From Alphaproteobacteria bacterium (GTDB lineage: Bacteria > Pseudomonadota > Alphaproteobacteria > UBA6615), in assembly GCA_027297685.1 (NCBI GenBank), contig JAPUHN010000056.1, positions 1-32,834 of the forward strand: a stretch of 32,834 bases of DNA. Reading direction: 5' to 3'. Below the pieces are notes generated by a model. It was not told the DNA's origin and did not search any database. It worked only from the letters and a program-made list of their open reading frames with translations. Positions 18,322-28,071 of the stretch are shown in pieces. The position numbers and the translations under genes are program-made. Position 1 is the first letter of the stretch; each line of letters begins with the position of its first letter.

Positions 18322-18620
18322 CGGACCGCTGCCAGGATCGACAACCGATCAGGCAAGAAGGCGGAAGAAATTGGCTCGTATTTTCTGACGCGAGACAAAT
18401 TTCCACCAAAGGCCGCGCGCGGGGCGTGCGCGATGCTCGAAATTTTTTGAATTTCAGCTGCAACCGTAACTGATGGGGAAATCCTTAACCCCATGATATT
18501 GCTTCCATTTTCGTTATCTTGCGCGGACCAATCGAGACGCGCCTCATACTAGTGGCGGAAGCTCCATGCTAGGTCTGGCGCAGTTAAAGAAGTCTTAGTT
18601 TGAATTGTCTGCAATTTCGG

Positions 18621-18651
18621 GCGAAAACTCGCTCTCATCCTAGGTTTTCGC
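18621..18651. repeat. Perfect 8-bp inverted repeat GCGAAAAC-N15-GTTTTCGC just upstream of the HAD gene start
   Basis: GCGAAAAC at 18621-18628 and GTTTTCGC at 18644-18651; start codon at 18656. Confidence 0.6.
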
Positions 18652-18655
18652 GCGC

Positions 18656-19360
18656 ATGAATCGGTCGATCCCATTACACGATTCGGAATGTTGGGTGTTC
18701 GATCTCGACAACACCCTTTATCCCGCTTCGAACGGGCTGATGGCGGAGGTGTCGTCACGCATGACGCTGTTTGTCGCGCAGGTTCTTGGTGTCGCTGCGG
18801 ACGAGGCGCTGGTTGAGCAGAAACAGCTTTATCGAAAACACGGGACGACACTGCGCGGCCTGATGGATGAATACGCGGTTGACCCCTGGTCGTTCTTGGA
18901 TTTCGTGCATCAGGTCGACTACGGCCAAGTCGACCCAAGTCCCCGCCTCGCCGAAGCGCTGCTAGCGTTGCCGGGCCGCAAAATCGTATTCACAAACGCG
19001 TCGACAAAACATGCCGAACGGGTGCTCGACCGTCTGGGCGTAGCCCATCACTTTGAAGGCGTGTTCGACGTGGCGGCGGCCTCGTGGCAACCCAAACCCC
19101 ATCCGACAGCATACCAGACGCTTGTCGAGCGGCACCAAATCACGCCCGCTCGTTCGGTCATGGTCGAAGATATTGCGCCCAACCTGGAACCCGCCGCAGC
19201 GCTTGGCATGACCACAGTGTGGCTGCGTCACCAAGACGCCACAGTCCCCGCCTGGACGACGCCCGGCGAGGCAGGCGATTACGTGCACCACAAGATCGGC
19301 AATCTGATCGAGTGGCTTGGATCGCTTTCCGCGTCACAATCGCAACCGTTGGACCGTTGA
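18656..19360 (+). CDS. Pyrimidine 5'-nucleotidase-like HAD hydrolase
   Basis: 234 aa; 'WVFDLDNTLYPASNGLMAEVSSRM' (HAD motif I), 'IVFTNASTKHAERVLDRLGV' (motif II), 'KPHPTAYQTLV', 'MVEDIAPNLEPAAALGMTTVWL'. Confidence 0.92.
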   Translation: MNRSIPLHDSECWVFDLDNTLYPASNGLMAEVSSRMTLFVAQVLGVAADEALVEQKQLYRKHGTTLRGLMDEYAVDPWSFLDFVHQVDYGQVDPSPRLAEALLALPGRKIVFTNASTKHAERVLDRLGVAHHFEGVFDVAAASWQPKPHPTAYQTLVERHQITPARSVMVEDIAPNLEPAAALGMTTVWLRHQDATVPAWTTPGEAGDYVHHKIGNLIEWLGSLSASQSQPLDR

Positions 19361-19438
19361 CAGCAGCCCCTCCCGAGCGCCATTTTCTGCGCGCATGTGG
19401 CCCGGCCACAAAACGCAGCGCGACCCGGCGAGGACGAT

Positions 19439-20284
19439 ATGACGACGAGTGATCTTCAAGCAGCGGTGGAGGCCGCGTGGGACGACCGCGACGCCATCAG
19501 TCTCGATACACAGGGCGAAGCGCGCGATGCGGTCGAAAACGCGCTCGACCTGCTCGACCGGGGCGAGGCACGGGTCGCCGAAAAGTCGGGCACCGAATGG
19601 ATCGTCAACGAATGGCTCAAGAAAGCCGTGCTGTTGTCGTTCCGGCTCAACGACATGACGATGATCGCCGGCGGGCCCGGCGACAACACCGCCTGGTGGG
19701 ACAAGGTGCCATCGAAGTTTGCCGGCTGGGGCGAGGCCGATTTCCGCGACGCCGGGTTCCGAGCGGTGCCGCATTGTGTGGTGCGTCATTCCGCCTATGT
19801 CGCGCCCGGTGTCGTGCTAATGCCCAGCTTTGTCAACCTTGGCGCCTATGTCGACAGTGGTACCATGATCGACACTTGGGCGACTGTGGGAAGCTGCGCG
19901 CAGATCGGTAAAAACGTTCACTTGTCCGGTGGCGCGGGCATCGGTGGTGTGCTCGAACCGTTACAGGCGGGCCCTGTTATTATCGAGGACAACTGCTTTA
20001 TCGGCGCCCGTTCAGAGGTCGCCGAAGGGGTCATTGTCGAACAGGGGGCGGTGCTGTCGATGGGCGTTTATATCGGCGCCTCGACCAAGATTATCGATCG
20101 TGAAACCGGTGATGTGACCGTCGGCCGCGTACCCGCCTACGCGGTGGTCGTGCCAGGCACTCTGCCGGGGCGGCCCCTGCCGGATGGTTCGCCCGGCCCC
20201 AATCTATATTGCGCGGTAATCGTCAAGCGGGTCGACGAGCAGACCCGATCGAAAACGTCGATCAACGAACTGTTGCGCGAATAA
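19439..20284 (+). CDS. dapD: 2,3,4,5-tetrahydropyridine-2,6-dicarboxylate N-succinyltransferase
   Basis: '[99 protein letters not shown]' left-handed beta-helix DapD. ATG at 19439 chosen over the track start at 19397. Confidence 0.97.
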   Translation: MTTSDLQAAVEAAWDDRDAISLDTQGEARDAVENALDLLDRGEARVAEKSGTEWIVNEWLKKAVLLSFRLNDMTMIAGGPGDNTAWWDKVPSKFAGWGEADFRDAGFRAVPHCVVRHSAYVAPGVVLMPSFVNLGAYVDSGTMIDTWATVGSCAQIGKNVHLSGGAGIGGVLEPLQAGPVIIEDNCFIGARSEVAEGVIVEQGAVLSMGVYIGASTKIIDRETGDVTVGRVPAYAVVVPGTLPGRPLPDGSPGPNLYCAVIVKRVDEQTRSKTSINELLRE

Positions 20285-20309
20285 CCATGCACGCCTGGCC
20301 ACCAACTCC

Positions 20310-21506
20310 ATGACAGCCGAGCCACAATCGCCCGCCATCGAACCAGTTGCGCTGGCCCAAGCGTTGATCCGGCGCCCCAGCGTCACGCCGGTCGATGCCG
20401 GCGCATTGGATGTGTTGCGCGCGGCCCTCGACACTATCGGCTTCGAATGCCACGTCATGACATTTTCCGAACCTGGCACCGACGACGTGACCAACCTCTA
20501 TGCGCGGCTCGGAACCGGTACGCCCAATTTCTGCTTCGCCGGGCACACCGATGTGGTGCCGACCGGCGCCACCGAAAATTGGGACCACGATCCGTTTTCT
20601 GGTGACATTATCGACGGGTCGTTGTTCGGCCGCGGCGCGGCCGACATGAAAAGCGCCATCGCAGCCTTTGTTGGCGCAGTCGCTCGTTTTCGCGCCACCC
20701 ACGGCGACCCGGCGGACTGGCCGCACGCGGGGTCGATCAGTCTGTTGATTAGCGGCGACGAAGAAGGCCCAGCAATCAACGGAACGCGCAAGGTCCTCGA
20801 CTGGCTTGCCGCGCGCAACGAAACTATCGACGCTTGCGTGGTCGGCGAGCCGACCAACCCCGTCGAACTGGGCGACATGATTAAAATCGGACGGCGCGGA
20901 AGTCTGGTCGGAACGGTGACCGTGCACGGTGTCCAGGGCCACACCGCCTACCCCCATTTGGCGGACAACCCCGTGCATCGGCTGCTGAATATGTTGCAGA
21001 CCTTGACCGCCAATCCGCTGGACGACGGCTCGGACCAATTTCAACCGTCGACCTTGCAAGTATCGACCGTCGATGTTGGCAACCCGACCTCGAATGTCAT
21101 CCCGGCATCGGCAATGGCGCGATTCAATATCCGCTTCAACGATCACCACACCTCGCAAAGCCTGACCAAATGGCTGCACGGGATATTCTCATCGGCGCTT
21201 GGCGATGGCACGGCGCGCTATGAACTCGATATCCACGTCACCGGCGAAAGTTTTCTAACGCCGCCTGGCCCCCTGAGCGATCTTCTGGTAGCGGCCATCG
21301 AGCAAGTCACCGGGCGGACGCCGCAGCTCAGTACGACCGGCGGCACCTCAGACGCGCGTTTTATAAAGGACCACTGTCCGGTGGCTGAATTCGGCCTGGT
21401 CGGACAGACCATGCATCAGGCGAACGAACACGTCGCCTGCGCCGACATCGATACACTCAGTGAGATTTACCGCGTCGTGCTGGAGAGATATTTTGCCGCC
21501 GCCTGA
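20310..21506 (+). CDS. dapE: Succinyl-diaminopimelate desuccinylase
   Basis: M20 motifs '[11 protein letters not shown]', '[16 protein letters not shown]', '[12 protein letters not shown]'; C-terminal '[11 protein letters not shown]'; directly follows dapD. Confidence 0.96.
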   Translation: MTAEPQSPAIEPVALAQALIRRPSVTPVDAGALDVLRAALDTIGFECHVMTFSEPGTDDVTNLYARLGTGTPNFCFAGHTDVVPTGATENWDHDPFSGDIIDGSLFGRGAADMKSAIAAFVGAVARFRATHGDPADWPHAGSISLLISGDEEGPAINGTRKVLDWLAARNETIDACVVGEPTNPVELGDMIKIGRRGSLVGTVTVHGVQGHTAYPHLADNPVHRLLNMLQTLTANPLDDGSDQFQPSTLQVSTVDVGNPTSNVIPASAMARFNIRFNDHHTSQSLTKWLHGIFSSALGDGTARYELDIHVTGESFLTPPGPLSDLLVAAIEQVTGRTPQLSTTGGTSDARFIKDHCPVAEFGLVGQTMHQANEHVACADIDTLSEIYRVVLERYFAAA

Positions 21507-21518
21507 ACACCACCGCCG

Positions 21519-22118
21519 GTGTCGCCTGCCGTGATCAGCGGACGCGAAGTGGCGATTGGCATTTATGGCGCTTGGCGGCTGCTGCGTTTTGACCGAGCCG
21601 CCATTCGGTATTTCGACTCAACGCTCGACGGCTTGTGGAAATCTTTTTATGCCGCCCTGATCGTTGTCCCGGCTATCATCGTCTTGCGGGTGCTCTTCGT
21701 CGCGGCCAATCCCGAGGTGTTTTCCGAGGCTGGAACGATCCGAATCGCGACAGTGTTTGCGATCGACTATGTCTACCAGTGGGTGCTCTTTCCACTCGTC
21801 ATGATCTCCCTCGCCGATCGCATCGGGCGCAGCGGCCAGTACATAACATTCATTGTCGCGCGCAACTGGTCACAGGTCATACAGATCGCGATTTTTCTTC
21901 CCGCAGCCCTGCTGTTTGAGATGAGCGGCGCCGATGATCCAGGTGTGGGAGGGACGATTCTAATCGTGGCGTATTTGGTAACGTGGGTTTACGAGTGGTT
22001 TATCACGCGAAGCGCGCTGGATATTCCGGGCCTGACGGCCGCCCTGATCGTTTTGTTGGGCGTCGCGATCAGTTTCGCGATTTCAATCGTAGGCGAAGTC
22101 CTCATCGGCGCCGTCTGA
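21519..22118 (+). CDS. Uncharacterised multi-pass membrane protein
   Basis: 199 aa, GTG start; hydrophobic segments 'AALIVVPAIIVLRVLFVA', 'VIQIAIFLPAALLF', 'GTILIVAYLVTWVYEW', 'LTAALIVLLGVAISFAISIVGEVLIGAV'. 12 nt after dapE. Confidence 0.75.
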   Translation: MSPAVISGREVAIGIYGAWRLLRFDRAAIRYFDSTLDGLWKSFYAALIVVPAIIVLRVLFVAANPEVFSEAGTIRIATVFAIDYVYQWVLFPLVMISLADRIGRSGQYITFIVARNWSQVIQIAIFLPAALLFEMSGADDPGVGGTILIVAYLVTWVYEWFITRSALDIPGLTAALIVLLGVAISFAISIVGEVLIGAV

Positions 22119-22157
22119 CGTAACGACCAGCGCTAGAGCAGTGCCCGGCCGGTCGTT

Positions 22158-22898
22158 TCACGGATAATCGACCTGAACCAGATACAACCCTTCCGGTGGC
22201 GCGGTGGGCCCGGCGGCGGTGCGATCGCACGCGGCGAGCGCTGCCCGGACATCGGCCACTGTCCATTTTCCCGTACCGACCCACATCAACGTGCCGACCA
22301 TGTTGCGCACCTGATGGTGCAAAAATGATCGCGCGACGGCAGTAACGGATATCTCAGTACCATTGCGCGAGACATCCAATTGGTCGAGGGTTTTTACTGG
22401 CGACTTTGCCTGACAACTCGCCGCCCGAAATGACGAAAAATCATGGTGTCCGACCAATACCTGCGCCGCCGCTTGCATGTCGGCCGCATCGACCGTCTTG
22501 GGAATCCACCAAACCTTGTCGCGCTCGATCGCCGGCGGCGGGCGCCGATTGAGGATACGATAATGATAATGCCGGCGAACCGCGGAAAACCGGGCATGAA
22601 AGGCATCGTCGACCGGATCGGCACTGAGAATTGTGACCGGTACCTTGCGAAGATAGTGATTGAGCGCATCGCGTACCGTATCGGCATCGGTTTCGCGCTC
22701 GATATCGCAGTGCGCGACCTGTCCCATAGCATGCACGCCGGCGTCGGTCCGGCCGGCGCCATAAACGCTCACGGGCGTGCCGCAAAAGGCCTCCACCGCC
22801 GCTTCCACTTCGGCCTGCACGGAAGGCCCGTTATCCTGCCGCTGCCAGCCGACAAACGGCGTTCCGTCATACTCCAGGGTCAACTTGTAGCGGGTCAC
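22158..22898 (-). CDS. truA: tRNA pseudouridine(38-40) synthase TruA
   Basis: '[14 protein letters not shown]', '[19 protein letters not shown]', '[17 protein letters not shown]'. GTG start overlaps the fmt stop (GTGA). Confidence 0.96.
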   Translation of the reverse strand: MTRYKLTLEYDGTPFVGWQRQDNGPSVQAEVEAAVEAFCGTPVSVYGAGRTDAGVHAMGQVAHCDIERETDADTVRDALNHYLRKVPVTILSADPVDDAFHARFSAVRRHYHYRILNRRPPPAIERDKVWWIPKTVDAADMQAAAQVLVGHHDFSSFRAASCQAKSPVKTLDQLDVSRNGTEISVTAVARSFLHHQVRNMVGTLMWVGTGKWTVADVRAALAACDRTAAGPTAPPEGLYLVQVDYP

Positions 22899-23821
22899 GC
22901 GAGTACTGAGCCCACCGCGATCGGATAGCCGCGCAACAAATCCGCCGCCGCAACCGGGGCGCGGCCCTCGCGCTGAACGACCGCCAACCGCAATGCGCCT
23001 TCGCCGCAGGCGACAGTCAATTGGTCGTCGAGTACGGTTCCCGGCTCACCTGAACCGGCTACAGCTTCAGTCGAGATGGCCTTCAATCGATCGCCGTTAC
23101 ATTCGAACCAGGCACCGGGCCACGGCGAAAACGCACGCACCTGGCGTTCCAACTGGGTGGCGGGCCGGCGCCAATCGAGGCGGCCCTCGTCGCGGGTCAA
23201 TTTTGCGGCGTAAGTTACGCCCTCCTCGCTCTGAGGTATCGGCGTGATGCGGCCCGCCGCGAGCCCGTCCAGGGCCTCCACGATCAGACGAGCGCCGAGC
23301 GCCGACAGTTGATCCTGCAACGCCTCGGCGGTTGTCGACGCCGCAATCGACACCGTTTGCCGCAGCAGCTCCGGGCCGGTGTCGAGGCCTTCGTCCATCG
23401 CCATGATGGTGACGCCGGTCTCGCGATCGCCGGCCAATATCGCCCGTTGGATCGGCGCCGCACCGCGCCAGCGCGGCAGCAGGGAGGCGTGGATGTTAAT
23501 GCAGCCCCAGCGCGGCGCGTCGAGTATAGGTTTCGGCAATATCAGGCCATAAGCGACAACCACCGCGGCATCGAGTTCGAGCGCGGCGAAATCCGCCTGC
23601 ACATCACCATCCTTGAGGGTTTGCGGCGTGCGCACCGCAATGTCCAATTTCTCGGCCGTCTGGTGCACCGGCGAACGGCGCTTCTTTTCACCTCGCCCCG
23701 CCGCGCGCGGCGGCTGGGTATAGACACAGACGATCTCGTGCCCGGCCTCAACCAGTGCTTGCTGGGCCGGAACCGCGAAATTCGGTGTGCCGAAGAATGC
23801 GAGGCGCATGGGTAGGGTCAT
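22895..23821 (-). CDS. fmt: Methionyl-tRNA formyltransferase
   Basis: '[19 protein letters not shown]', '[50 protein letters not shown]'. ATG at 23821. Confidence 0.96.
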   Translation of the reverse strand: MTLPMRLAFFGTPNFAVPAQQALVEAGHEIVCVYTQPPRAAGRGEKKRRSPVHQTAEKLDIAVRTPQTLKDGDVQADFAALELDAAVVVAYGLILPKPILDAPRWGCINIHASLLPRWRGAAPIQRAILAGDRETGVTIMAMDEGLDTGPELLRQTVSIAASTTAEALQDQLSALGARLIVEALDGLAAGRITPIPQSEEGVTYAAKLTRDEGRLDWRRPATQLERQVRAFSPWPGAWFECNGDRLKAISTEAVAGSGEPGTVLDDQLTVACGEGALRLAVVQREGRAPVAAADLLRGYPIAVGSVLA

Positions 23822-23855
23822 CAAAATTTGTCGACAGGTACGGCGTCGCCGCCGT

Positions 23856-24374
23856 TCAGGCCGCTTCCTTCTGCCGCTTCAATTTCTTCATCTTGCGTAG
23901 AATAATATTGCGCTTAAGCGGCGACAGGTAGTCGACAAACAATATCCCCTCGAGGTGATCCATCTCGTGCTGCACGCACGCGGCGAGCAATCCGTCGGCG
24001 CTCATTTCCTGCGATTCGCCTTGTTGATCGAGGTAGCGTATCCGAACCTCGCTCGGGCGCTCGATCTCGGCAAAATGATCGGGCAGACTGAGGCAGCCTT
24101 CTTCGGCAAGGTATAATTCGTCAGACGACCAGACAATTTCCGGATTAACCAGTTGAATCGGTTGCCGGTCTTCGCCCTCGCGCGTTACGTCACAAACGAG
24201 GATTCGGCGCGTATCGCCAATCTGGGGCGCCGACAGGCCGATTCCCGGCGCCGCATACATGGTCTCGAGCATATCGCGCGTGAGATCGCGCACCGACTGG
24301 TCGACGGTCTCGACCGGGCGGCATTTGATCTTCAGGCGCGGGTCGGGCGCATAGATGATAGGCAGCAGGGCCAT
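23856..24374 (-). CDS. def: Peptide deformylase
   Basis: '[12 protein letters not shown]', 'EEGCLSLP', '[14 protein letters not shown]' deformylase motifs; adjacent to fmt. Confidence 0.97.
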   Translation of the reverse strand: MALLPIIYAPDPRLKIKCRPVETVDQSVRDLTRDMLETMYAAPGIGLSAPQIGDTRRILVCDVTREGEDRQPIQLVNPEIVWSSDELYLAEEGCLSLPDHFAEIERPSEVRIRYLDQQGESQEMSADGLLAACVQHEMDHLEGILFVDYLSPLKRNIILRKMKKLKRQKEAA

Positions 24375-24510
24375 CGATGGCGCAACCTTTCAAATAAACA
24401 CTGTAAGACATTGAGTTGTCGCCGTTACCTATGATCTTGCCCTCGCCGCGTCAAGATGTCCGCCGACTCGGCAGATCGGTTGCTAGAATGGCCCCAGGAA
24501 GGGCTGAATC

Positions 24511-25632
24511 ATGGATCCGTTGCTGCTTGCCGTCATTGTCGTCGCCGGCGCCGTTATTGTCGCAATCGCGGCGATGGTCCTGTTGCGCCGAAATGGCAAC
24601 GTCGGCGTCGCCGCACTCACTGAACGGCTGACCCAACTGACCGAAATCCACGCCACGTCCCAGGCGCAGCTGACGCAGCAGCTGCAGGTCCAGGAACGCG
24701 CCCTGGCCAAGTCCCTCGATGAGCGGCTGGCGCAGACCACCAGCCGGGTCAACGAGACGCTGGAAAAAAACAGCCACACCCAGAAATCGTCCCTCGACGA
24801 TCTGAAGGAACGGCTGGTCCGCATCGACGCCGCGCAAAAGAACATCACCGAGCTGTCGTCGCAGATGGTCGGGCTGCAGGACATCCTATCGAACAAGCAG
24901 GCGCGCGGCGCATTCGGCGAAGTGCAACTGCACGATCTGGTGTCCAAGGTGCTGCCGCCCGGCGGCTATAAATTTCAGGCAACGCTCAGCAACGGCCGGC
25001 GGGCCGACTGTCTGCTCGATCTGCCGCTGCCGCCTGGGCCAATCGTCATCGATGCCAAGTTTCCACTCGAATCCTACCGTGCGCTGCTGGATGCCAAGAG
25101 CGACGACACCCGCAAGGTGGCGGCACGCGCCTTCACCCACGATGTTATGAAGCATGTGGCAGACATCGCCGAGCGATACATTTTACCTGGCGAGACAGCG
25201 GACGCGGCTTTGATGTTCCTGCCGTCGGAAGCCGTCTTCGCCGAGCTTCATGCCAACTTTGCCGGCGTTGTCGACAACTCCTATCGGGCCAAAGTGTTCA
25301 TCGTCTCCCCGACCACGCTGTGGGCCACCCTGAACACCGTGCGCGCGGTCTTGAAAGACGTCCACATGAAAGAGGCGGCGGGGGTGATCCAACGTGAAGT
25401 GATGACCTTGATGACCGATGTACAGCGCCTCGATAAACGGGTCGGCAATCTGCAGCGCCATTTCGACCAAGCCGGCGAGGACATGCGAGAGGTGCGTATC
25501 TCGACGGAAAAAATCACCAAACGCGGCGAGCGAATTCAGGATCTGGAAATCGAAGGGCCGGACGCCGAAGAGGAAACCCTGTCGCGCCCGGCTGCCGCGC
25601 CAACCCCGCCGAAACTGCAGGAAATTGGCTAA
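24511..25632 (+). CDS. rmuC: DNA recombination protein RmuC
   Basis: N-terminal TM, coiled coil, 'GAFGEVQLHDLVSKVLPPGGYKFQATLSNGRRADCLLDLPLPPGPIVIDAKFPLESYRALLDA', 'VFIVSPTTLWATLNTVRAVLKD'. Confidence 0.95.
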   Translation: MDPLLLAVIVVAGAVIVAIAAMVLLRRNGNVGVAALTERLTQLTEIHATSQAQLTQQLQVQERALAKSLDERLAQTTSRVNETLEKNSHTQKSSLDDLKERLVRIDAAQKNITELSSQMVGLQDILSNKQARGAFGEVQLHDLVSKVLPPGGYKFQATLSNGRRADCLLDLPLPPGPIVIDAKFPLESYRALLDAKSDDTRKVAARAFTHDVMKHVADIAERYILPGETADAALMFLPSEAVFAELHANFAGVVDNSYRAKVFIVSPTTLWATLNTVRAVLKDVHMKEAAGVIQREVMTLMTDVQRLDKRVGNLQRHFDQAGEDMREVRISTEKITKRGERIQDLEIEGPDAEEETLSRPAAAPTPPKLQEIG

Positions 25633-27050
25633 CGCGGACCGATCTGGGCTCGGTATTCCACGGCCGCTTCGCCGCCTGCCGGCACCGTAATCTGCCACGT
25701 CGCCTGAAACGCCGATGTTTGCGTGTGCCCGGTGGTTTCTCGGATGATTTTCCATTCGCCGCGGAAGGTTTCGACGATTTCGACCTGCGCCAGCCGGCTG
25801 CCACCGTTTTTCAGGGTCAATCGCTGGGTGGTATCCACGTTCTCGTTGCGGGCCCCGGTGCGGTTAAAATTCAACACGGTTCGCTCGAATGTCACGTCGA
25901 AAGACTGACCTATTTCGACGACCATCTCGCCGCCCACCGGCGTTGCCATAACCGACGCGCCGCCTTGAAACACTTCGCGCCCGTCGACTTCTTCGAACGA
26001 TGAGAACAGCCCAGCCGGCAACGGCACGCCAAGACCGTTTTCGGTTTTATTGGCAATCGTCAAGCGCGCGGTTACCGGCTGCGACGCGGCAACCGAGCGC
26101 GCGGAATAGAGTGGCCCGCCCTGGGTCCGCAGCGTTCGCATAAACGGTACGGCGGGCCCGCGAATCAATTCCACCTGGGTCTGTTGGCGCGGCCGAATAT
26201 CGAACGTCTGCGGCAACGCGTAGCGGTAATAGGGCCCGGTTGCGGCAAGCGACACACCGTCGGCCACCGCTTTCGCCTGCAAGGTTCGTGCGATCGGCCG
26301 GCGCAGCACCGGTCGCGCCGCCGCCCGGTTCACCTGTCCCGCGATGAGCGAAAGTTGCGCCGCTGGATAGGCCGTGTTGGTCTGGTTGTCGACCAACGCC
26401 CAGCCGGTCAATTCCATTCGGTCTTCGCCAGCAGCGAGCCGGCCGACGTAACTGGTTTTCCAGCTCACACCGTCGGTGAGATAGCTCAGCGACACCGCGC
26501 GTTCCCCGGCTGCAGGCACCGAAATGTTGGCGACAATCCCCGGCGAGGGCCGTAGATCGCTAGGCACGTCATCGAACACAATTCGGCCCGGGATCGCGGT
26601 TTCGATGCGCTCGCCGATGCGCAAAATCAGGTCGGGGGCGACCGCCAGCACCTCGGCTTCTTCGAAGGTTTCAACACCGGTGACCGGGTTGATCCGGGCG
26701 ATGCGGACCATCTTGCCAATCGAGCGGCGCAGCAACGCGCCGGACGACAGCACTTCGCGGTCGAGTGTCAGGCTACTGATGTGGGCGTTTTCACCTGCGT
26801 TCAGGCGAATCGTGGCGATGTCTAGCCGGTCGCTTAGATCGGGCAGGACGAGCGTTGCCAAACCGGCCGGCAGATTTGCCCGGCGCACCTCGTGAACCAG
26901 GGCGAACCCACCTTGATAAACGGTCAACGACAAGTCTGAGCGTTGATCGGCGCCGGCAACCACCGATTGGGCTTGAACCGGCGGCCCCGAAGTTGCGGTT
27001 ACAAGAGCTGCGGCGGCGACAGCGGCGATCAATGGAAAACGGGGAAACAT
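25629..27050 (-). CDS. DUF4139 domain-containing exported protein
   Basis: 473 aa; signal peptide, 'LTVYQGGFALVHEVRRANLPAGLATLVLPDLSDRLD', 'VSLSYLTDGVSWKTSYVGRL', 'NLSIAxx/ELTGWALVDNQTNTAYPAAQLSLIAGQVNR'-type DUF4139 pattern. Stop overlaps the convergent rmuC stop. Confidence 0.85.
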   Translation of the reverse strand: MFPRFPLIAAVAAAALVTATSGPPVQAQSVVAGADQRSDLSLTVYQGGFALVHEVRRANLPAGLATLVLPDLSDRLDIATIRLNAGENAHISSLTLDREVLSSGALLRRSIGKMVRIARINPVTGVETFEEAEVLAVAPDLILRIGERIETAIPGRIVFDDVPSDLRPSPGIVANISVPAAGERAVSLSYLTDGVSWKTSYVGRLAAGEDRMELTGWALVDNQTNTAYPAAQLSLIAGQVNRAAARPVLRRPIARTLQAKAVADGVSLAATGPYYRYALPQTFDIRPRQQTQVELIRGPAVPFMRTLRTQGGPLYSARSVAASQPVTARLTIANKTENGLGVPLPAGLFSSFEEVDGREVFQGGASVMATPVGGEMVVEIGQSFDVTFERTVLNFNRTGARNENVDTTQRLTLKNGGSRLAQVEIVETFRGEWKIIRETTGHTQTSAFQATWQITVPAGGEAAVEYRAQIGPR

Positions 27051-27121
27051 CTCGATGGCCTTCCTGAGTTATTCCACAGACCCCTGACAAACAGCACGAT
27101 GGCGGCAATAGTATGGCGTGT

Positions 27122-27715
27122 TTACAGGGCGCGGCGGCTTTTCATTGCGGCCGTCAGGGTGCCATCGTCAAGATAATTCAGTTCGCCGCCAACGGGTACG
27201 CCGTGGGCGATCCGCGTCACCTTGATCCCAGCGGGCGCCAAGCGTTCCATGATGTAGTGAGCCGTGGTTTGTCCGGCGACGGTGGCGTTGGTCGCCAGGA
27301 TTACTTCCGATACTTCGGGTGCGCTGGCGCGCGCGACCAACTTAGCTATATTGAGGTCTTCTGGGTTGACCCCATCGAGCGCCGACAATGTCCCCCCCAG
27401 CACGTGATAGCGGCCGCGGTGTACCGCGGTGCGCTCGATCGCCCACAGATCGGCGATGTCCTCGACAACACAGATCACAGTAGCGTCGCGTTCGGGGTTT
27501 GCGCAGAGACGGCACGGGTCGGCAGTATCGACATTGCCGCACACCTGACAGGTGGATATCGCGCGCGCGGCCGACGACAGCGCGTCGGCCAACGGCGCCA
27601 TCAATTGTGCCGGCCGCCTAATTAGGTGCAGCGCCACACGGCGGGCAGAACGCGGCCCAAGCCCCGGCAGTTTGGCAAGCAATTCGATCAGGCGGTCGAT
27701 TTCAGGAGCGGACAT
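27122..27715 (-). CDS. recR: Recombination mediator RecR
   Basis: '[24 protein letters not shown]' HhH, zinc finger '[16 protein letters not shown]', Toprim '[16 protein letters not shown]', '[29 protein letters not shown]'. Confidence 0.97.
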   Translation of the reverse strand: MSAPEIDRLIELLAKLPGLGPRSARRVALHLIRRPAQLMAPLADALSSAARAISTCQVCGNVDTADPCRLCANPERDATVICVVEDIADLWAIERTAVHRGRYHVLGGTLSALDGVNPEDLNIAKLVARASAPEVSEVILATNATVAGQTTAHYIMERLAPAGIKVTRIAHGVPVGGELNYLDDGTLTAAMKSRRAL

Positions 27716-27744
27716 CTAGAGTAGTACCCAGCGTCAGGTGGCCG

Positions 27745-28071
27745 CTAGCCGAAGGGCAGGTTCATTCCGGGTGGCAGTTCGAGACCGCCGGTAAGCTCCT
27801 TCATCGCCTCGGCGGTCATAGTCTCGGCCTTGGCCTTGGCGTCGGCGTGGGCGGCTACAATGAGGTCTTCGAGTATTTCGCCCTCGCCGGGGTTTATCAG
27901 CGACGGATCTACCTTGAGGCCTTTCATCTCGCCCTTGCCGTTCATTGTTACCGTCACCAGACCGGCGCCCGAGACCCCTTCGACGGTCATACCGGCCAAC
28001 CGTTCCTGCATTTCAGCCATCTTCGACTGCATCTGCTGCGCCTGTTTGAGCATCTGGCCGATATTTTTCAT
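27745..28071 (-). CDS. YbaB/EbfC family nucleoid-associated protein
   Basis: 108 aa; '[58 protein letters not shown]'; between dnaX and recR. Start overlaps the dnaX stop. Confidence 0.97.
   Translation of the reverse strand: MKNIGQMLKQAQQMQSKMAEMQERLAGMTVEGVSGAGLVTVTMNGKGEMKGLKVDPSLINPGEGEILEDLIVAAHADAKAKAETMTAEAMKELTGGLELPPGMNLPFG

Noticed and set aside
17179-18450. 423-aa plus-strand ORF antisense to the GGDEF gene
   Set aside because: No recognisable domain, basic/low-quality composition, entirely antisense to a well-supported diguanylate cyclase; long antisense ORFs are expected at this GC content.
20262-21179. 305-aa minus-strand ORF antisense to dapE
   Set aside because: Shadow ORF of a confidently assigned gene; no domain pattern.
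22119-22157. Possible bidirectional terminator between the membrane-protein gene and truA
   Set aside because: Only a short ACGACC/GGTCGT complementarity with no U-tract; too weak to call.
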